Positions 1 through 10,515 are shown, counted from the stretch's first letter. The stretch is 64,000 nt of DNA from Arion vulgaris (GCA_020796225.1 CM036756.1:57752616-57816615); one strand, 5' to 3'. Made by a program: numbers and translations. Notes: generated from the letters alone by a model not told the origin.

Positions 1-1110
1 AGCAATGGTATGCCTTGGAGCCTCTTCCTTCCAGAAAGTTCACAGATCAACCCATGTTGGAGTATGAGGCAACTGTCCATTCTTCTCACCTGTCCTACCT
101 ATCTTACTCTTCTACGACTGAGCAGGCCCATGATGGAAGGCCAGTTTGCACGTTGTAGTACTTCAGTGTTGGTTATCTTGGTGTACCACCTAATGTTCAT
201 ATTCTTGTGGAGACACTGAAGATGAAAGATGTTAAGTTTCCTCTCATTCCCTGTAGTAGGTTGTCCATGTTTCTTAGCCATATAGCGAAGAACTGGTTAC
301 ACAGGCTCGAAATATTTGAATCTACTTCTGCAATGTTAATTTTGTGTTGTCCCATGCTCTCTTTGATAGGTTGCTGAACGTAGTAGCATCCCCACATATT
401 CGAGCGTTGATTTCTTCAAGAGAGAAAAGCTGACAGTGACTATGAACCTAAGATATCAAACTTTTTGAACTGGTGTTAGATGGTTACCACTTAAAGTGAT
501 ATTTCACGACGTGTTACTTCCTGACACAACAATTGTCTTGGTGACACTTCTAGTCAGAGAAAATAGGTCTCATGCCTTTGAGAAATTATTGAATAGGGAT
601 TGCAGGGTAGCCTCACTGTGTGCGAATAGGGCAGCATCGTTAGCGAAAATGACTTAATTGAAAAGGATTTATGTCGTTTTATCTTGGAGAGCCAAGTTGA
701 AGAGATTATCATCAGATCTAGAGCTGATGAAAACATCACCACCAGCGTACCCGAATATATGGTATAAAAGGATTGCGAAGAATATGCCAAAGAAAGTGGG
801 GCAAGGACACAGCCTTGTTGGACTCCTCTAACCTAGAAGCTACCATATATCCTGCCATCAAACTGTATGCTGGCATCGATGCCATCATGTAAGGAGATGA
901 GCAGTTGAAGAAATTTTGAAGGACAGTAAATATCTTTCAATATTTTATAAAATCCTGGTCTGCTGGCAGTGTCAGATACCTGACAGATCGACGAAAGCAA
1001 TGAATAATGGCTATCTCTGCTCTCTCTGTATTTCTCTTGCAGCTCCAAAAAATGGCTGATTAATCCCTGTAAAGCACACCGCAATGTACTTAAACTCTTC
1101 GATACAAATC
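1..1110 (-). mobile_element. LINE-A fragment (degenerate reverse transcriptase and 3' part)
   Basis: Read on the minus strand, this matches the LINE-A copy at 15521-18591. The piece at 99-400 encodes NIFHLQCLHKNMNIRWYTK and LQRANWPSIMGLLS, which parallel the LINE-A C-terminal region. The piece at 833-1000 encodes a stretch like ASIQFDG from the RT palm. Stops and frameshifts break every frame, so it is a dead copy. It runs off the left edge of the window. The right boundary is approximate, because similarity fades near 1100. It lies upstream of the first recognised exon of gene 1, perhaps in an intron. Confidence 0.8.
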
Positions 1111-1229
1111 ATGTACAGACCACAAAGGCTGGTTAATAATTGGCTGTTCTAGGTTCATTGCAGAAGAAAAAGAAAGAGACATTAAAATTGAACGGTAGCG
1201 AATTAATACATAAATACATTTATATTCCG

Positions 1230-1480
1230 GAATCTCTGGGGTGTAGAGGTTAGGTGCACGTCTCTCGTGCTAAAGATACCAGGTTCGCTCTCTCGTGAAG
1301 CCATCTGGATATTTTTTCAGGTATCCCCGATCTCAGATCGAGTTCCTAGTCCTAGCGGAGACGGACGATAAAACGTAAGCCCCGTGTTCAATTTGAGCAT
1401 GTAAAAGAATCCTTGGCAGTTCAAAATCGAGAAGAGCAGACTGGAAAGCCGCTGCCCGGACAAAATTATTTAGAAAATAT
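1230..1480 (+). mobile_element. SINE-1 copy (tRNA-derived head and body)
   Basis: The head reads like a tRNA. It has an A-box-like GTGTAGAGGTTAGGTG and a B-box-like CAGGTTCGCTCTC about 40 bases later. The body contains GATCGAGTTCCTAGTC and CTTGGCAGTTCAAAATCGAG, which recur at 3960-4110, 10190-10290 and 39800-39930, and inverted at 22790-23220 and 30270-30700. The copy lacks the usual 3' part. It sits about 350 bases before a gene 1 exon. It is pol III-type by structure and noncoding. Confidence 0.75.
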
Positions 1481-1833
1481 TTTTTTTTAAATTTCTACAA
1501 AAATACCTTCATCTTTCATCTGTCACATCTTAAATCCAACTACCCCGTGGTCTTCCTCTTTTTCTCATTGCTAGAATGACTCAATAATTGTCTTTTCCAT
1601 GACTTTGTATGTGTTCAAACTACTTTAATGTTTTAATGACATGAAATTTGCAATATTTCAAAATGAAATGAAAGCACACCGACATAATCGAAAGAAAATC
1701 ATGAAAGAAAAAAATAATGAAAATAACACAAGAAAATAGACACAAAATAAAATCGGATTTAGTAAAGGAATATATGGTATTTTTTTTATAAATGGAACAA
1801 TATTAACCACGTACTTTTTTATTTTCTTTCCAG

Positions 1834-1997
1834 GAATATTTGGTCTGACTGGGATTAGCATGTACGGCACGTCAGTAATCAATGTCACTAGACATGGAGA
1901 GGGTTCTGTGCATTGGGCTCTTCCCGTGACGGCAGTTTCTGTGATAGGAATGATTATTTGTGGAATCATTATGGCTGTCGTCAACCCTATACATTCG
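1834..1997 (+). CDS. Gene 1 internal exon (membrane segment)
   Basis: This 164-bp exon follows a pyrimidine-rich tract ending in CAG and is followed by a GTATGT donor. It encodes IFGLTGISMYGTSVINVT, a short polar loop, then a hydrophobic helix of about 25 residues from VHWALPVTAV to GIIMAVVNP. A possible N-glycosylation site (NVT) precedes the helix, so the loop may be luminal or extracellular and the tail cytoplasmic. The open frame continues past the donor into the intron, but the spliced join to 4751 is far better supported. Confidence 0.72.
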
Positions 1998-4900
1998 GTA
2001 TGTCCACTGCCCCATATATTTGGTAGTTATACTCCAAGCAGTAACCGATTCGGTACTAAACCAATCGGTAAATCAGGGTATGCCTACCCTGCATGCGAAG
2101 ACTTGATTCGGCAGACTGTGCGGAAGAAATCATACTCTGGTTCAACGCGCTGCGGAGCGTACCATCCGCTGCACTCGGATCCTTCTCCAGTCGTCTTGAC
2201 TTTGTCCTGCCACTGGAGGTAGAATGAATTGAGCGAAAGAGTGAGGTGGACAAACTGCGCAGCTCTTTCTCACTTTAAATCAAATCAACGAGCTCTTTCA
2301 TCCATAGAAACGTCAAAATAGAAAGATAATACAACTTCCCACAAGTGCAAGTATTCCTTGCCCACATTGTTAACGAATATTTCAAGCCCCATCGGGCTCA
2401 CTAGTCATATACGCACACACAGACAAACATAATACAACTACATTATCTTGGATGAAAAATGGTGGTCATCATCATCCGTAACGGACGAGCATCATACTTC
2501 AGCTCTGAATGTCATACATGTCTCTGTCGCTTGTTTCCCATATTTGGTATAGTGTTCTTACCTGTAACACATCTTTGGTATAGTTTTCACAACTGTTCCA
2601 AATTATTGGTATAGTTTTTTCACCTGTTTCACATATTTGGTATAATTTTCTCACCTGTTCCATATATTTAGTACAGTTTTCTCACTTATTCCACATACTT
2701 TGTATACCCTCAGCTACTGATTTTGGTATATTTTCCAGTTTCCCATATTTACTATATCATTTCCCTTACTCTACGTATTCCGGATCTCTTTCCCCCAGAT
2801 CCACATCTTCGGTTTGTGTTATTTGTGGTATCCCACCTAGACATATTCAGTATATCTTTTTACCAGCTTCACATAATCTACTATGTCATTTTGCAACATC
2901 CACATATTTGGTTTGACTTTTACCTGCTTCACATATTGTTTTATTTTTAATCAGCTCCACATATTCAGAATGTCTTTCTTCAAGCTTCATGTACTCAGTA
3001 GATCTCTCACCCCAACCCTATTCACATGTAAAATATTTTTCCCCTCCTTTCCGCAGATTCAATATCTTTTCCATATCTTAACATATTCAATATCTCCCCC
3101 TTCCCAACCCCAGCTTCACATATTCAATGCTTCTCATTTACATTTCAATCAGCTCCCATTTCCAATGTCTAATATCTTCCACAGCTTCATATTCAATATA
3201 TTTCCTGTTCACAAAGTCTAGACCCTCACTTTACATTTATATCTTTCCTCCATCTTCACATATTCAATATCTTCTCCATTCTTACATATTCAATATCTCC
3301 CATCTTCACATATTCAATATCTTCCCCCAGCTTCACATATTCAATATCTTCCCCCAGCTTCACATATTCAATATCTTCCCCCAGCTTCACATATTCAATA
3401 TCTTCCCCCAGCTTCACATATTCAATATCTTCCCCCAGCTTCACATATTCAATATCTTCCTCCATCTTCACATTATTCAATATCTTCCCCATCTTCAACT
3501 TACTTCAATATATCATTCTCCATCTTCACATATTCAATATATTTTGCTTCAGCTCCAAATTTTCTCTTTGTCTCCGTTTACCATCTCCACTTATTCAGGA
3601 GATCTTTCAACCAGTTCCACAATTTCTCTCTATATTTCTCCACCTTAAACTAAACTGCTATTATCAAAACCTTAAAGCGGGATCGTAAAGGTTGATGAAA
3701 AGTGGTTACTTCCACGTGATGTAGCGGCTCTATTGTCTATACTTATTTTTACATTTTATTTTACCTTTAAAAACAACAAGATCTTGCGTTTTGAAGTTCT
3801 TCTAGCGCCCCCAAAAGGAAGTGAAAAGTATAGAAAGTTACTATTTAAAACACTAATAATTTATTATATGTACTCACATACCCCAGCAACACTAGTTGAA
3901 TCTTCTCGTTTCAAAGGTACTCGGCTCACTCCCTCGTGGAGCCACCATGATATTTTTCCAGAGATTCATGATCTCAGTGTAGGTGAAATCGAGTTCCTAG
4001 TAATATCGAAGAGCGACGATAAACGTAATTTCCGTGTTCAATTTGAGCCCGTAAAAGAACCATTAGCAGTTAAAAATCAGGAAGAGCAGATTGGAAAGCC
4101 ACTGCCCGGATAAATCTCATTAGAAAATAAAATCTCAACAAAATATCTTCAACATCTTCAAAATGGTACCTGGTACCCTCACCGATGCTATGGAGTTCGT
4201 GCACTGCCGCTGAGAGCTTCCTGTGCAAGAAAGAGATCGGAGCATACATGGCTACTCACCGAAGTGCAATGATGATGGTCCTATCAATTAAGCAACATTA
4301 GATGTATAGCAAACATTTGGTAAGATGCAACTATAGAGAGAGATTATTGTAAATATAGTATCATTCACACGTACTCTAAAGAAAAATGAGATTAATGAGA
4401 TACTTTATATAATATTACGTGATATGGTAACAGTTACAAAATATATCGGTATACATGGACAGCAATTATTTAAACGAAATCATAGCCAGCAAATGACCCT
4501 AGGATTGTTCCGGAGCTAGGAGTTGGTGCTTTGTGCAATACTCTCGGCAGGTGGCGTACCACTTTTGTGAAAAGGGACCGAGCTATATGGGGTAAAACTC
4601 GGTGAAATGAAGCCAATCCTTTGGCTTAACATAATCTATTGTAAAAAAAAATCCTGTTAATTAATTTTGTTTTCTCCTGTCAGATACAGACTAAACATCA
4701 TTTTATATATTCACAACAAAGCTTTAACTTCTAACCTTTCGTTGTTTCAGAGATCATCAAGTTTTTCTGGACAGGTTATGAGCTTGTCCCGTCAGAACTC
4801 GCTGAAAGCTTGTGAGCCGACAATTCAAAACCGTCTTGTCACTGCGGGAGATTCCGTTGTCCAATTCAGCGGTTCTCAAGCCTCCGGTACAACATACGGA

Positions 4901-6577
4901 GTTACTGGAAGCAGCTTTGACATCAAGGAAGTCCAGTTTTTACAAAAAAGAGAATCTTCTCTGAGTTTACATGTTAATTTGCTGGAAACATCCACTTCGT
5001 TTCCACATGGTCTATACATTTCTGATGGTCACAAAAGCTCTCACGTTATTGATTCACAAGATGCTCATTCCGAAGTACATGATCCATCACAAACTGATGA
5101 GAATAAGCAGCACAATAAAGTACCACTAAAGAAAAAGTCGTGCTATATTAATGATAGAAATGAAACAGACATTGTTGATAAGTTAATCAGCAATATGCCC
5201 ATTGCCATTCTACCCACTGAATCCAGACCTGACAGAAATAGTGAGACAATAAAGACAGGCCTGTCTGCACAAAAAGATACAATAACATCAACTGCAAGTT
5301 CGATTCTTCCGTCCATATGTCAACAAATGAAACGAGATAAAACAGCTGATCTTATGATGCTCGACGATCCAGTTGAAGAAATACCTCCATTAGAAGAACA
5401 CAAAACTAAATTAAAGTCTAAGGCTAAAGATACTTCTGTAGTGAAGAAAAGCACAAATCCATTCAGGGAAGACAGTGCAGTTTCGTTACCACAGATCTTG
5501 TGTGATCTTCAGCGCAGCACAACTAGCAGTGGGTCATGGGAAACCCAGCCTTGGCCTGATCCACCAACAGAAAACGAAATGCAAGGACAAACAATACAGA
5601 CAGTGCCTACTAACAATAGTTCGGATTCTGACAACAAAACTCCGAGCATTTCAGAATCACTTTTTAAAAACAAATCTGAAGGTAACAGTCTTCAATCACA
5701 TGACATAAAAGTTCATTCCAATAAACATAGTCATAGTGAGGACTCGAAAGTTTCGTACAAATCAATGAAGTCCAATAACTATGACATAAAATACTCGAAG
5801 AGCAATCAAAATAAAGAAGGCCGCCGTCTGATTGACAAACAATCTTTTTCTTCTCATGAAACGCCTGTACCAGTAAGAAAAGAATACGACAATCCGCTCT
5901 TCAAGTCCCAACCTCCAGACGGAGAACAATCTGGAACTGTTGCAGATGATTTATGCACACAAATATGTGAAACAACATCTTCAGTTCTTCCATCTACGAA
6001 GCAGCATTCTTTTCCAACTGACATCGCCGCTACTGGAACTATGCAAAATATATATAACGTTCGTTGTCCGACTACAGACTCAGAATACGGGCAAGAAAAC
6101 TGTACTCTTTTATTAAATGGTAAAATTGTTGAATCTTCTCCATCAGTTTACAACAGATTTGGGAAAAAGATAGATGAAGGCACATCCAGTAAACATTCGA
6201 TATTGACAAACAAATCAAAATCTAGTAAAACAGTTCCAAACCATGAGAACGCAGAAGAAAAATCTCAGTCTCGGCTTGTGAAATTAAAGAATCTACAGAA
6301 AAGAAGTGCACTCTCGGATTCCAAATCTGTGCAACAGTCACATTACTCACCAGGGGAAAGAAAAGTCACCAGTTCTCAAGTCAACAGCAAAGTACCGAGA
6401 TTCGGTTTCCGCAAACCAGAAACTGTTGAGTCTGGAGATAAACCAGTGAGTGGTAACAAAACTTACCAGGGAAACGATAATGAGAAAATTACTGAACAGC
6501 ACAGGTTGCAGGGAAATAATGTGGACAGAAGCCATTATGGAGCAAAGGCTGACCAGTACAGTAACTGTGGGGATTAA
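1834..6577 (+). CDS. Gene 1: C-terminal part of a membrane protein with a long polar tail (two exons, 5' end missing)
   Basis: Two exons, 1834-1997 and 4751-6577, are joined here because their phases agree. The first begins with two bases of a split codon after a strong acceptor (TTTCTTTCCAG) and ends in phase 0 before GTATGT. The second starts in phase 0 after TTGTTTCAG and runs to TAA. The combined visible product is about 662 residues: a short stretch with a likely last transmembrane helix, then a 608-residue Ser/Lys/Asn-rich tail. The length and order fit a multi-pass membrane protein with a large cytoplasmic C-terminus, but I do not recognise the family. A tetraspan or claudin-like protein is one possibility. 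Earlier exons must lie to the left of the window or in unrecognised sequence. The 2753-bp intron holds a minisatellite and two SINE pieces. Confidence 0.7.
2080..2300. other. GC-richer patch of unknown origin in the gene 1 intron
   Basis: This stretch is visibly richer in G and C than its surroundings and has open frames on both strands (about 120 codons + and 65 codons -). Neither encodes a domain I recognise. It looks like the edge of a transposable element rather than a host exon, because no convincing splice sites flank either frame. From 2300 to 2540 I see nothing identifiable. Confidence 0.3.
2540..3640 (+). repeat. Minisatellite, about 27-32-bp unit, homogeneous core with decayed flanks
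   Basis: The core at about 3265-3480 repeats a 27-bp unit built on CACATATTCAATATCTTCC. The clean units also contain CCCAGCTT. Further left, 2540-3060 carries longer, diverged relatives built around CACATATTTGGTATAG. Because 27 is a multiple of three, the core gives an open frame on both strands (LHIFNIFPQ on +). This is a by-product of the repeat and not a gene. It lies wholly inside the gene 1 intron. Confidence 0.9.
3870..4300 (+). mobile_element. SINE-1 copy, nearly full length
   Basis: The copy starts near a B-box-like region (TTTCAAAGGTACTCGGCTC). It continues through GATCTCAGTGTAGGTGAAAT and GTTCAATTTGAGCCCGTAAA, and ends in the 3' module with GGTGCTACGGAGTTCGTGCA-like sequence (here slightly altered) and CACCGAAGTGCAATGATGAT. 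It is the most complete + copy in the window, about 430 bp. It is noncoding and lies in the gene 1 intron. Confidence 0.8.
4490..4630 (+). mobile_element. SINE-2 3' fragment
   Basis: This contains the SINE-2 3' body: GTGCTTTGTGCAATACTCTC, GGCAGGTGGCGTACCAC and GGGACCGAGCTATATGGGG. The same order is found inverted at 39385-39610, 21160-21395 and 9530-9745. The tRNA-like head is absent, so the copy is 5'-truncated. It ends about 120 bases before the last exon of gene 1. Confidence 0.75.
4751..6577 (+). CDS. Gene 1 last exon: 608-residue polar C-terminal tail
   Basis: A single 1827-bp exon begins after TTGTTTCAG and ends at TAA. The upstream 84 bases are also open, but they lie before the acceptor and are read as intron. 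The product is rich in Ser, Lys, Asn, Gln and Thr with almost no hydrophobic stretch, so it is probably disordered and cytoplasmic. Short linear motifs stand out: TNPFRED near residue 235 (NPF, an EH-domain ligand form), EYDNPLF near residue 380 (an NPxF-like endocytic or PTB form), SLSRQNSLK near the start and PRFGFRKP near the end. No enzyme domain is visible. Codon use is even and the frame has no breaks, so this is a real host exon. I cannot name the family. Confidence 0.78.
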   Translation, partial: RSSSFSGQVMSLSRQNSLKACEPTIQNRLVTAGDSVVQFSGSQASGTTYGVTGSSFDIKEVQFLQKRESSLSLHVNLLETSTSFPHGLYISDGHKSSHVIDSQDAHSEVHDPSQTDENKQHNKVPLKKKSCYINDRNETDIVDKLISNMPIAILPTESRPDRNSETIKTGLSAQKDTITSTASSILPSICQQMKRDKTADLMMLDDPVEEIPPLEEHKTKLKSKAKDTSVVKKSTNPFREDSAVSLPQILCDLQRSTTSSGSWETQPWPDPPTENEMQGQTIQTVPTNNSSDSDNKTPSISESLFKNKSEGNSLQSHDIKVHSNKHSHSEDSKVSYKSMKSNNYDIKYSKSNQNKEGRRLIDKQSFSSHETPVPVRKEYDNPLFKSQPPDGEQSGTVADDLCTQICETTSSVLPSTKQHSFPTDIAATGTMQNIYNVRCPTTDSEYGQENCTLLLNGKIVESSPSVYNRFGKKIDEGTSSKHSILTNKSKSSKTVPNHENAEEKSQSRLVKLKNLQKRSALSDSKSVQQSHYSPGERKVTSSQVNSKVPRFGFRKPETVESGDKPVSGNKTYQGNDNEKITEQHRLQGNNVDRSHYGAKADQYSNCGD

Positions 6578-7467
6578 AATATATAACTACACTAAATTTG
6601 TATCATCATAAGTTCAAATTGTTTGGTTAATCGAATAGTAAATTTCTAAATATCATTAGTAAGCATATGTCAGTTCTCTTGAACCATAGAGCTGTAACAC
6701 TGGACAAATGATTCGGAGCTCAGTTGGTGACTCAGTTGGTAAAGTCTGTAACTGTAAAGTCTGTTGGTGACTATAAAGTCCTTTGGTGACTGTAAAGTAC
6801 GTTGGTGACTGCAAAGTACGCTGGTGACTGGAAAGTACGTTGGGGAATGTAAAGTACGTTGGTGACTGCAAAGTACGTTGGTGACTGGAAAGTACGTTGG
6901 GGAATGTAACGTTCGGTAGTGACTAAAGTAAGTTGGTGACTATCAAGTCCGTTGGTGACTATAAAGTCCGTTGGTAATTGTAAAGTCAGTTTGTGACTGT
7001 TAAGTCCGTTAGTCACAGTAAAGGGACTGTTTGGAAGTGACCGTTTATGCCAGTGTTCCCATCTAAACGTTGAAGCGGACTTCTCGGCGTATAATTTTAT
7101 ATATTCCTATATTCAAGCCTCTTTTATTCTGTTTGCTTGATCAGTCTGTGCTTAAATGTGATAGCGCGCTTCGCACCTCTTTTCTCCATTCATTTCTGCC
7201 TTTTAAATCGTTTTCAATGTGAGTGTTATGTCAAGAGCCTTCACTTCACGCTTACAGACATCCTTATATCGCACTTGAATGATCTTCTAGTCGACCTCTT
7301 CCACAAGACAAAATCTCCATACATGAGATCGCTGGAAATGCGGCATGGAGTATACTTTCATTTTGTGAAGTATATTATTGCATTCAAATGTGTACATAAT
7401 AATTGGTGATTAAAAAAATTTAATAATTGTGTTATTGTAGTTTTTTAAAAATAGAAATCGCAATAAA
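6578..7467 (+). other. Candidate 3' untranslated region of gene 1, with AATAAA at 7462
   Basis: No closer canonical AATAAA follows the stop codon. The first good one I see is at 7462-7467. If it is used, the UTR would be about 890 bp and would include the 19-bp minisatellite. A small open frame at 7137-7409 has no recognisable content and is taken as chance. Confidence 0.3.
6720..7030 (+). repeat. Minisatellite, about 19-bp unit
   Basis: About 15 copies of a unit built on TTGGTGACTGCAAAGTACG occur with small substitutions (AAAGTC or AAAGTA variants, and GGGGAATG in place of GGTGACTG). It may lie in the 3' UTR of gene 1. Open frames on the minus strand arise from the repeat. Confidence 0.85.
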
Positions 7468-7489
7468 GTCGACCATATGTGGCGTGTGA

Positions 7490-7800
7490 TCAGACTGTTA
7501 GTGGATGAAGCTGTTACAGAATGTTAACGGCTGGAGCCGTTACAGACTTAGCGGCTGGAGCTATGACATAATATTAGTAGATGTAACTGTTACATAATGT
7601 TAGTGAATCGAGCTGTTCGAGAACACTAGTGGATAAAGCTGTTACAGAATGTTAGCGGCTGGAGCTGTTCGCTGCTGGAGATGTTACAGACTGTTAGCGG
7701 CTGGAGCTGTTACAGACTGTTAGTGGATGCATCTGTCACAGACTGTTAGCGGATGTAGCTGTTACATAATATTAGTGGATGAATCTGTTGCAGCAACAAA
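7490..7800 (+). repeat. Minisatellite, about 26-bp unit
   Basis: The unit is built on GTTAGCGGCTGGAGCTGTTA followed by CAGACT. Copies range from clean (around 7630-7740) to diverged (7490-7620, with GTGGATGAAGC in place of GCGGCTGGAGC). There are about 11 copies. Confidence 0.82.
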
Positions 7801-7844
7801 CAAAAATAATAATATTCACATAAGAAGTCCCGATAATATAGCTT

Positions 7845-8000
7845 GCTTGTTTTACTACTACTGATGTTGCTACTACTACTACTACAACGACTGCTGCTGT
7901 TACTACTACTATTGATAACACTACTAATGCTACTATTGCTATTAATACTACTGCTACTACTACCACAGCTACCGCTGCTACTACTGCTGCTATTACTAAT
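7845..8000 (+). repeat. Imperfect ACT/GCT trinucleotide repeat
   Basis: Trinucleotides ACT, GCT and ATT dominate for about 150 bases. The minus-strand frames read as poly-Ser or poly-Val and are low-complexity artefacts. Confidence 0.85.
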
Positions 8001-8009
8001 GTAAATCGA

Positions 8010-8165
8010 AAATCGTGGCATATCCTTTACATGACTTCGCCATCAACCACAGTAAACGAGTTTTTGATTTTCTCGGCACCACTTATATGTTCAGTAGTTT
8101 GTCATTGCTTTCTGAAAGGTAATGTCTATTTTTACCGTTTGTTAAAAAAATCCATATTCTTTTAA
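8010..8165 (-). mobile_element. SINE-4 3' fragment
   Basis: This contains ACAGTAAACGAG, GGCACCACTTAT and GTTCAGTAGTTTGTCATTGC, the 3' part of SINE-4. The same segment occurs at 45768-46005 and 57732-57963, and inverted at 39100-39325 and 58293-58539. The tRNA-like head is missing. It is cut on the right by the GA-rich array. Confidence 0.7.
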
Positions 8166-8167
8166 AC

Positions 8168-8182
8168 ATGAATTTAACGATC

Positions 8183-8233
<51 letters not shown>

Positions 8234-8245
8234 ATGGATTTAACG

Positions 8246-8290
<45 letters not shown>

Positions 8291-8341
8291 ATGGATTTAA
8301 CGATCGAGAGAGAGAGAGAGAGAGAGAACATGGATTTAACG

Positions 8342-8384
<43 letters not shown>

Positions 8385-8434
8385 ATGGATTTAACGATCG
8401 AGAGAGAGAGAAGAGAAGAGAACATGATTTAACG

Positions 8435-8469
<35 letters not shown>

Positions 8470-9148
8470 ATGGATTTAAGATCGAGAGAGAGAGAGAGAG
8501 AGAGAGAGAACATGGATTTAACGATCGAGAGAGAGAGAGAAGAGAACATGGATTTAAGATCGAGAGAGAGAGAGAGAGAGAACATGGATTTAACGATCGA
8601 GAGAGAGAGAGAGAGAGAGGAAGACATGGATTTAAGATCGAGAGAGAGAGAGAGAAGACATGGATTTAACGAGAGAAGAGAGAGAGAGAGAGAAGATTTA
8701 ACGATCGGGGAGAAGAGAGAGAGAGAACATGGATTTAACGATCGAGAGAGAGAGAGAGAACATGGATTTAAGATCGAGAGAGAGAGAGAGAACATGGATT
8801 TAACGATCGCGAGAGAGAGAGAGAGAGAGAGAGAGAGAACATGATTTAACGATCGAGAGAGAGAGAGAGAACATGGTTAACGATCGCGAGAGAGAGGAGA
8901 GAGAACATGGTTAAGATCGGAGAGAGAGAGAGAAACATGATTTAACGATCGCGAGAGAGAGAGAGAGAACATGGATTTAACGATCGCGAGAGAGAGAGAG
9001 AGAGAGAACATGGATTTAACGATCGCGAGAGAGAGAGAACATGGATTTAACGATCGGAAAGAGAGAGAGAGAGAGGAACATTTAAGATCGAAGAGGAGAG
9101 AGAGAGGAAATGATTTACGATCGAAAAAGAACATGGATTTAACGATCG

Positions 9149-9179
<31 letters not shown>

Positions 9180-9215
9180 AAGAGAGAGAGAGAGAGAACA
9201 TGGATTTAATTTATT
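8168..9215 (+). repeat. Compound array of (GA)n runs separated by a conserved 17-base spacer
   Basis: More than 25 blocks of (GA)n, each about 8-45 bases long, are separated by a spacer based on ACATGGATTTAACGATC. Variants lose TGG or CGA. Each spacer ends in CGATCG, a palindrome that opens the next GA run. Degeneration increases toward the right end (8870-9200). The Arg-Glu and Leu-Ser frames are repeat translations, not genes. Confidence 0.95.
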
Positions 9216-9535
9216 CTCATGAGCATGCTTAGGATTGTTCGGACGGGTTGTGCACGCAGACAGTGTCTGGAATTTGATATGAGTTCTGGAGTCCATGGAC
9301 TGCAAAGAGTCTTCATTATTACTTCACCCTAACATGTGGATATCAGGTGAAATGAGCGAACAAACAGACTTGCTGGTACGGCTGCAGTATCAAGCGGTAG
9401 AGAAATTTACATGGCAGAACTTGAGCACCATTAGGTACACAGTCCGTCAAAAGAATTCAGGTGGCGCCGTGGTTTCTACGTTCATTTGCTGACTCCAGTA
9501 AATTTGAGTTATCTTTCTTACTTTCTTTAGACAAA
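9216..9535. other. Unassigned stretch
   Basis: This is single-copy-looking sequence with a 65-codon open frame at 9295-9492. I recognise neither a domain nor convincing splice sites. Confidence 0.3.
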
Positions 9536-9745
9536 TTATTGATTTCATTGCACTAAGTTTTAAGCAATATAATACGTTCCATTTCCGCAGAAATGGCACG
9601 CTCCTTGTCGAAAGTATTGCACAAAGCACGAACTCTGTAGTTCCGGCAACACTCTTATGGATCTCTGGAAAAAGCACTCGTGAACAGAACGGCGTGGTTA
9701 CGGATTCGAACCCACGACCTTTGAAGCGCAAGGCAACAGCTCAAT
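9535..9745 (-). mobile_element. SINE-2 copy
   Basis: On the minus strand it reads head to tail: a B-box-like GGTTCGAATCCG (the complement of 9699-9711), then CACGAGTGC, the TCCGGCAAC-like body, CGGAACTACAGAGTTCGTGC and GACAAGGAGCGTGCCATTTC. About 200 bases are preserved. From 9745 to 10150 I see nothing identifiable. Confidence 0.8.
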
Positions 9746-10164
9746 AACGTAGTCACAGACATCCCCAACCACAGACTCCCCCGTTAGAGTCAAACGTGGT
9801 GTTACCTTATTTTAGCACAATACTGAGAGTAGACGGTATTTCCGTAACCAACAGAGTACTGGAATTGTCAGTTTTTAATGCTCATATATACGGTGAATTA
9901 GAGTATCATGGACTTAATCCTTATGAAATGAGAACGATCTAATAACCAATTGACTAAGTGAATAACGTCTAATTCTGCTTCCTAGATATCCAGTAGTTCA
10001 TTCGTTAAACTCCTTTACTTGAATATCTAAATTACAAGCACCCCTGAAGACGGAGTAAGACTCGTCTGAATGGCGAGTGACACTGGTGAAAAGGAGTACA
10101 ACGATTCACACAAAAATCAGTCAAAGGCTGCACTTTAGGCGCCATGACTACGCCTAAGTGTATA

Positions 10165-10515
10165 GCAAGCGAACCCTGATCTCAGTGTAGGTGAGATCGA
10201 GTTCCTAGTCATATCGAGACGGACGATAAAACATAGGTCCCGTGTTCAATTTGACCACGTAAAAGAACTTTTGGCAGTTCAAAATCGAGAAAAGCTGAAA
10301 AGCCACTACCCGGGCAAAATTCATTAGAAAAGATTAAAATTAAAATTCTGACAAAAATATCTTTCCAATTTTCAAAACTACATCGGGGACCCTCGTCGGT
10401 GTTACGAAGTTCGTGCACTGCATCTGATATCTTCCTGTTAAAGAAAGAGATTAGAGCACACATGGTTACTCACCGAAGTGCAATAATGATGGTCCTATAA
10501 ATCAATCAGCAGGCG
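10165..10515 (+). mobile_element. SINE-1 copy (body and 3' end)
   Basis: It begins at GATCTCAGTGTAGGTGAGAT and continues through CCCGTGTTCAATTTGACCAC and CTTTTGGCAGTTCAAAATCG. It ends with TACTCACCGAAGTGCAATAA followed by a TCAATCAATC tail. The tRNA head is missing. The region 10516-10905 that follows shows nothing I can assign. Confidence 0.8.

Noticed and set aside
1998..2222. Continuation of the gene 1 exon frame to 2222
   Set aside because: A good GTATGT donor at 1998 and exact phase match to 4751 support splicing. The read-through part is Pro/Ser/Arg-rich and unlike the exon.
3127..3648. 173-codon open frame with LHIFNIFPQ repeats
   Set aside because: The frame exists only because the minisatellite unit is 27 bp. 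It has no domain, lies in an intron, and the opposite strand is open for the same reason.
3256..3650. CRISPR-like regular repeats
   Set aside because: There are no spacers of unique sequence between the units and no cas genes. The DNA is eukaryotic, and the same holds for the 40-, 42-, 50- and 73-bp arrays.
4667..4750. Upstream ATG at 4667 as the start of the long exon product
   Set aside because: This segment precedes a strong TTGTTTCAG acceptor and fits intron sequence. An intronless start would leave the upstream membrane exon without a partner.
8168..9305. Long Arg-Glu and Leu-Ser open frames on both strands
   Set aside because: They are translations of GA repeats with a spacer and have no protein-like composition.
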